Assembly (NCBI RefSeq): GCF_000333395.1
Contig: NZ_BADA01000377.1
Span: forward strand, 1-32,270
Direction of reading: 5' to 3'
Length of the DNA: 32,270 nucleotides
Origin: Microbacterium sp. B19
Lineage (GTDB): Bacteria > Actinomycetota > Actinomycetes > Actinomycetales > Microbacteriaceae
The translations under genes were made by a program, and so were the position numbers. The notes beneath the pieces are model-generated. The model did no database searches. It saw nothing but the letters and a program-made list of their open reading frames with translations, and was not told the DNA's origin. This document shows positions 31,935-32,270 of the stretch, in pieces (within the stretch, counting starts at the first letter, position 1; each line of letters begins with the position of its first letter).

Positions 31935-32270
31935 GGATCTCGGCCGCCTTCGGGCTCGCGAGGGTCGGCCACGCGGCCTCGGTGTTCGGGTGCAGCGTGT
32001 CGAAGCCCTCTGCGACCCACTTGTCCCACAGGCCCGCCTTCATGGCGTGCGGAAAGAGGAACTCGCGCGTGTAGACCATGATTCCGTCGCGGATCTTCTG
32101 CTCCGTCGATTTCTTCGCGAGGTCGCGATACATCGACAGTGTGCCCTTCTGCGCGATCTGGGAGTAGGTCGCGATCTCCTCGGGGGTGACGACGCGCAGT
32201 TCGCCCATCGGGGTGTCGCGCGTGTCACGGGCGAAGACGGCGACGCTCTCGATGTAGTCGAGATAGTTCG
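31885..32270 (-). CDS. Unrecognised protein, C-terminal part (runs off the right edge)
   Basis: At least 127 residues read leftward from the window edge to the TAG at 31885-31887, ending GGGFPPVSD. The visible part is soluble and mixed helical, with YLDYIESVAVFARDTRDTP, TPEEIATYSQIAQKGTLSMY, FLFPHAMKAGLWDKWVAEGF and TLHPNTEAAWPTL. I do not recognise the family. An internal ATG at 32206-32208 exists, but the frame and its residue composition continue upstream, so the gene is probably longer. It converges on the truncated copA with only 28 bases of non-coding sequence between the last copA-like codon and its stop. Confidence 0.65.
   Translation of the reverse strand, partial: NYLDYIESVAVFARDTRDTPMGELRVVTPEEIATYSQIAQKGTLSMYRDLAKKSTEQKIRDGIMVYTREFLFPHAMKAGLWDKWVAEGFDTLHPNTEAAWPTLASPKAAEILTPVLLFGGGFPPVSD

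Overview
The window is very GC-rich (roughly 70%). Codon use, the frequent heptamer GGATGCC/GGCATCC, many promoters of the form TANNNT-N6-start (leaderless mRNAs), HspR/HAIR control of clpB and the protein families all point to a high-GC Gram-positive actinobacterium, most likely a Microbacteriaceae (Microbacterium-like) chromosome. No rRNA, tRNA, CRISPR array, phage genes or classical insertion sequence was seen.

Layout. (1) 1-384: a 3' remnant of an ECF-type sigma factor and an 87-bp palindromic element. (2) 385-5211: an NADPH-dependent FMN reductase, divergent from a histidine kinase / response regulator / ABC-2 exporter group, closed by a perfect bidirectional terminator. (3) 5215-6287: a VOC protein and a membrane-anchored protein (paralogue 1). 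(4) 6508-13755: one minus-strand operon for fructan or fructo-oligosaccharide use, in the order GH32 - binding lipoprotein - permease - permease - LacI - GH32. It has a single upstream promoter flanked by two LacI-type operators and an intercistronic hairpin. It is bracketed by two direct copies of a 66-bp element and, outside these, by two paralogous membrane proteins (5610-6275 and 13908-14591). (5) 14619-17870: a GH15 glucoamylase/trehalase-like enzyme divergent from glucose-6-phosphate dehydrogenase. (6) 17969-21041: nitroreductase, alpha/beta hydrolase, an HxlR/VOC pair and an RraA-like protein. (7) 21296-24720: an N-domain-less ClpB with a HAIR operator and a GlxA-type AraC regulator. 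(8) 24806-28719: a small membrane protein, two glycosyltransferases, an MprF-like C-terminal half and a cold-shock protein. (9) 29039-32270: GntR, GNAT, an EEP-family membrane phosphoesterase, a csoR-copZ-(copA) copper locus and a partial unknown gene.

The most unusual signal is a set of dispersed elements sharing one geometry: four short half-sites, two direct and two inverted, spaced exactly 18 or 19 bp and mirrored about a centre. The clear copies are 255-341, 6339-6404, 13811-13876, 21146-21216 and 25771-25857; 23599-23677 is only a possible relative. The half-site word differs between types (TCGCAG, CTCAG, GAGAAACG) while the geometry is kept. One copy is exactly 87 bp and lies in frame inside a glycosyltransferase gene, adding 29 codons.

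The second notable pattern is three abrupt gene truncations: the sigma-factor tail near 103, a head-to-head join of a 5'-less glycosyltransferase and a 5'-less MprF-like gene near 26910-26945, and copA cut after 12 codons near 31856. They could be real rearrangement breakpoints or assembly joins; the sequence alone does not decide.
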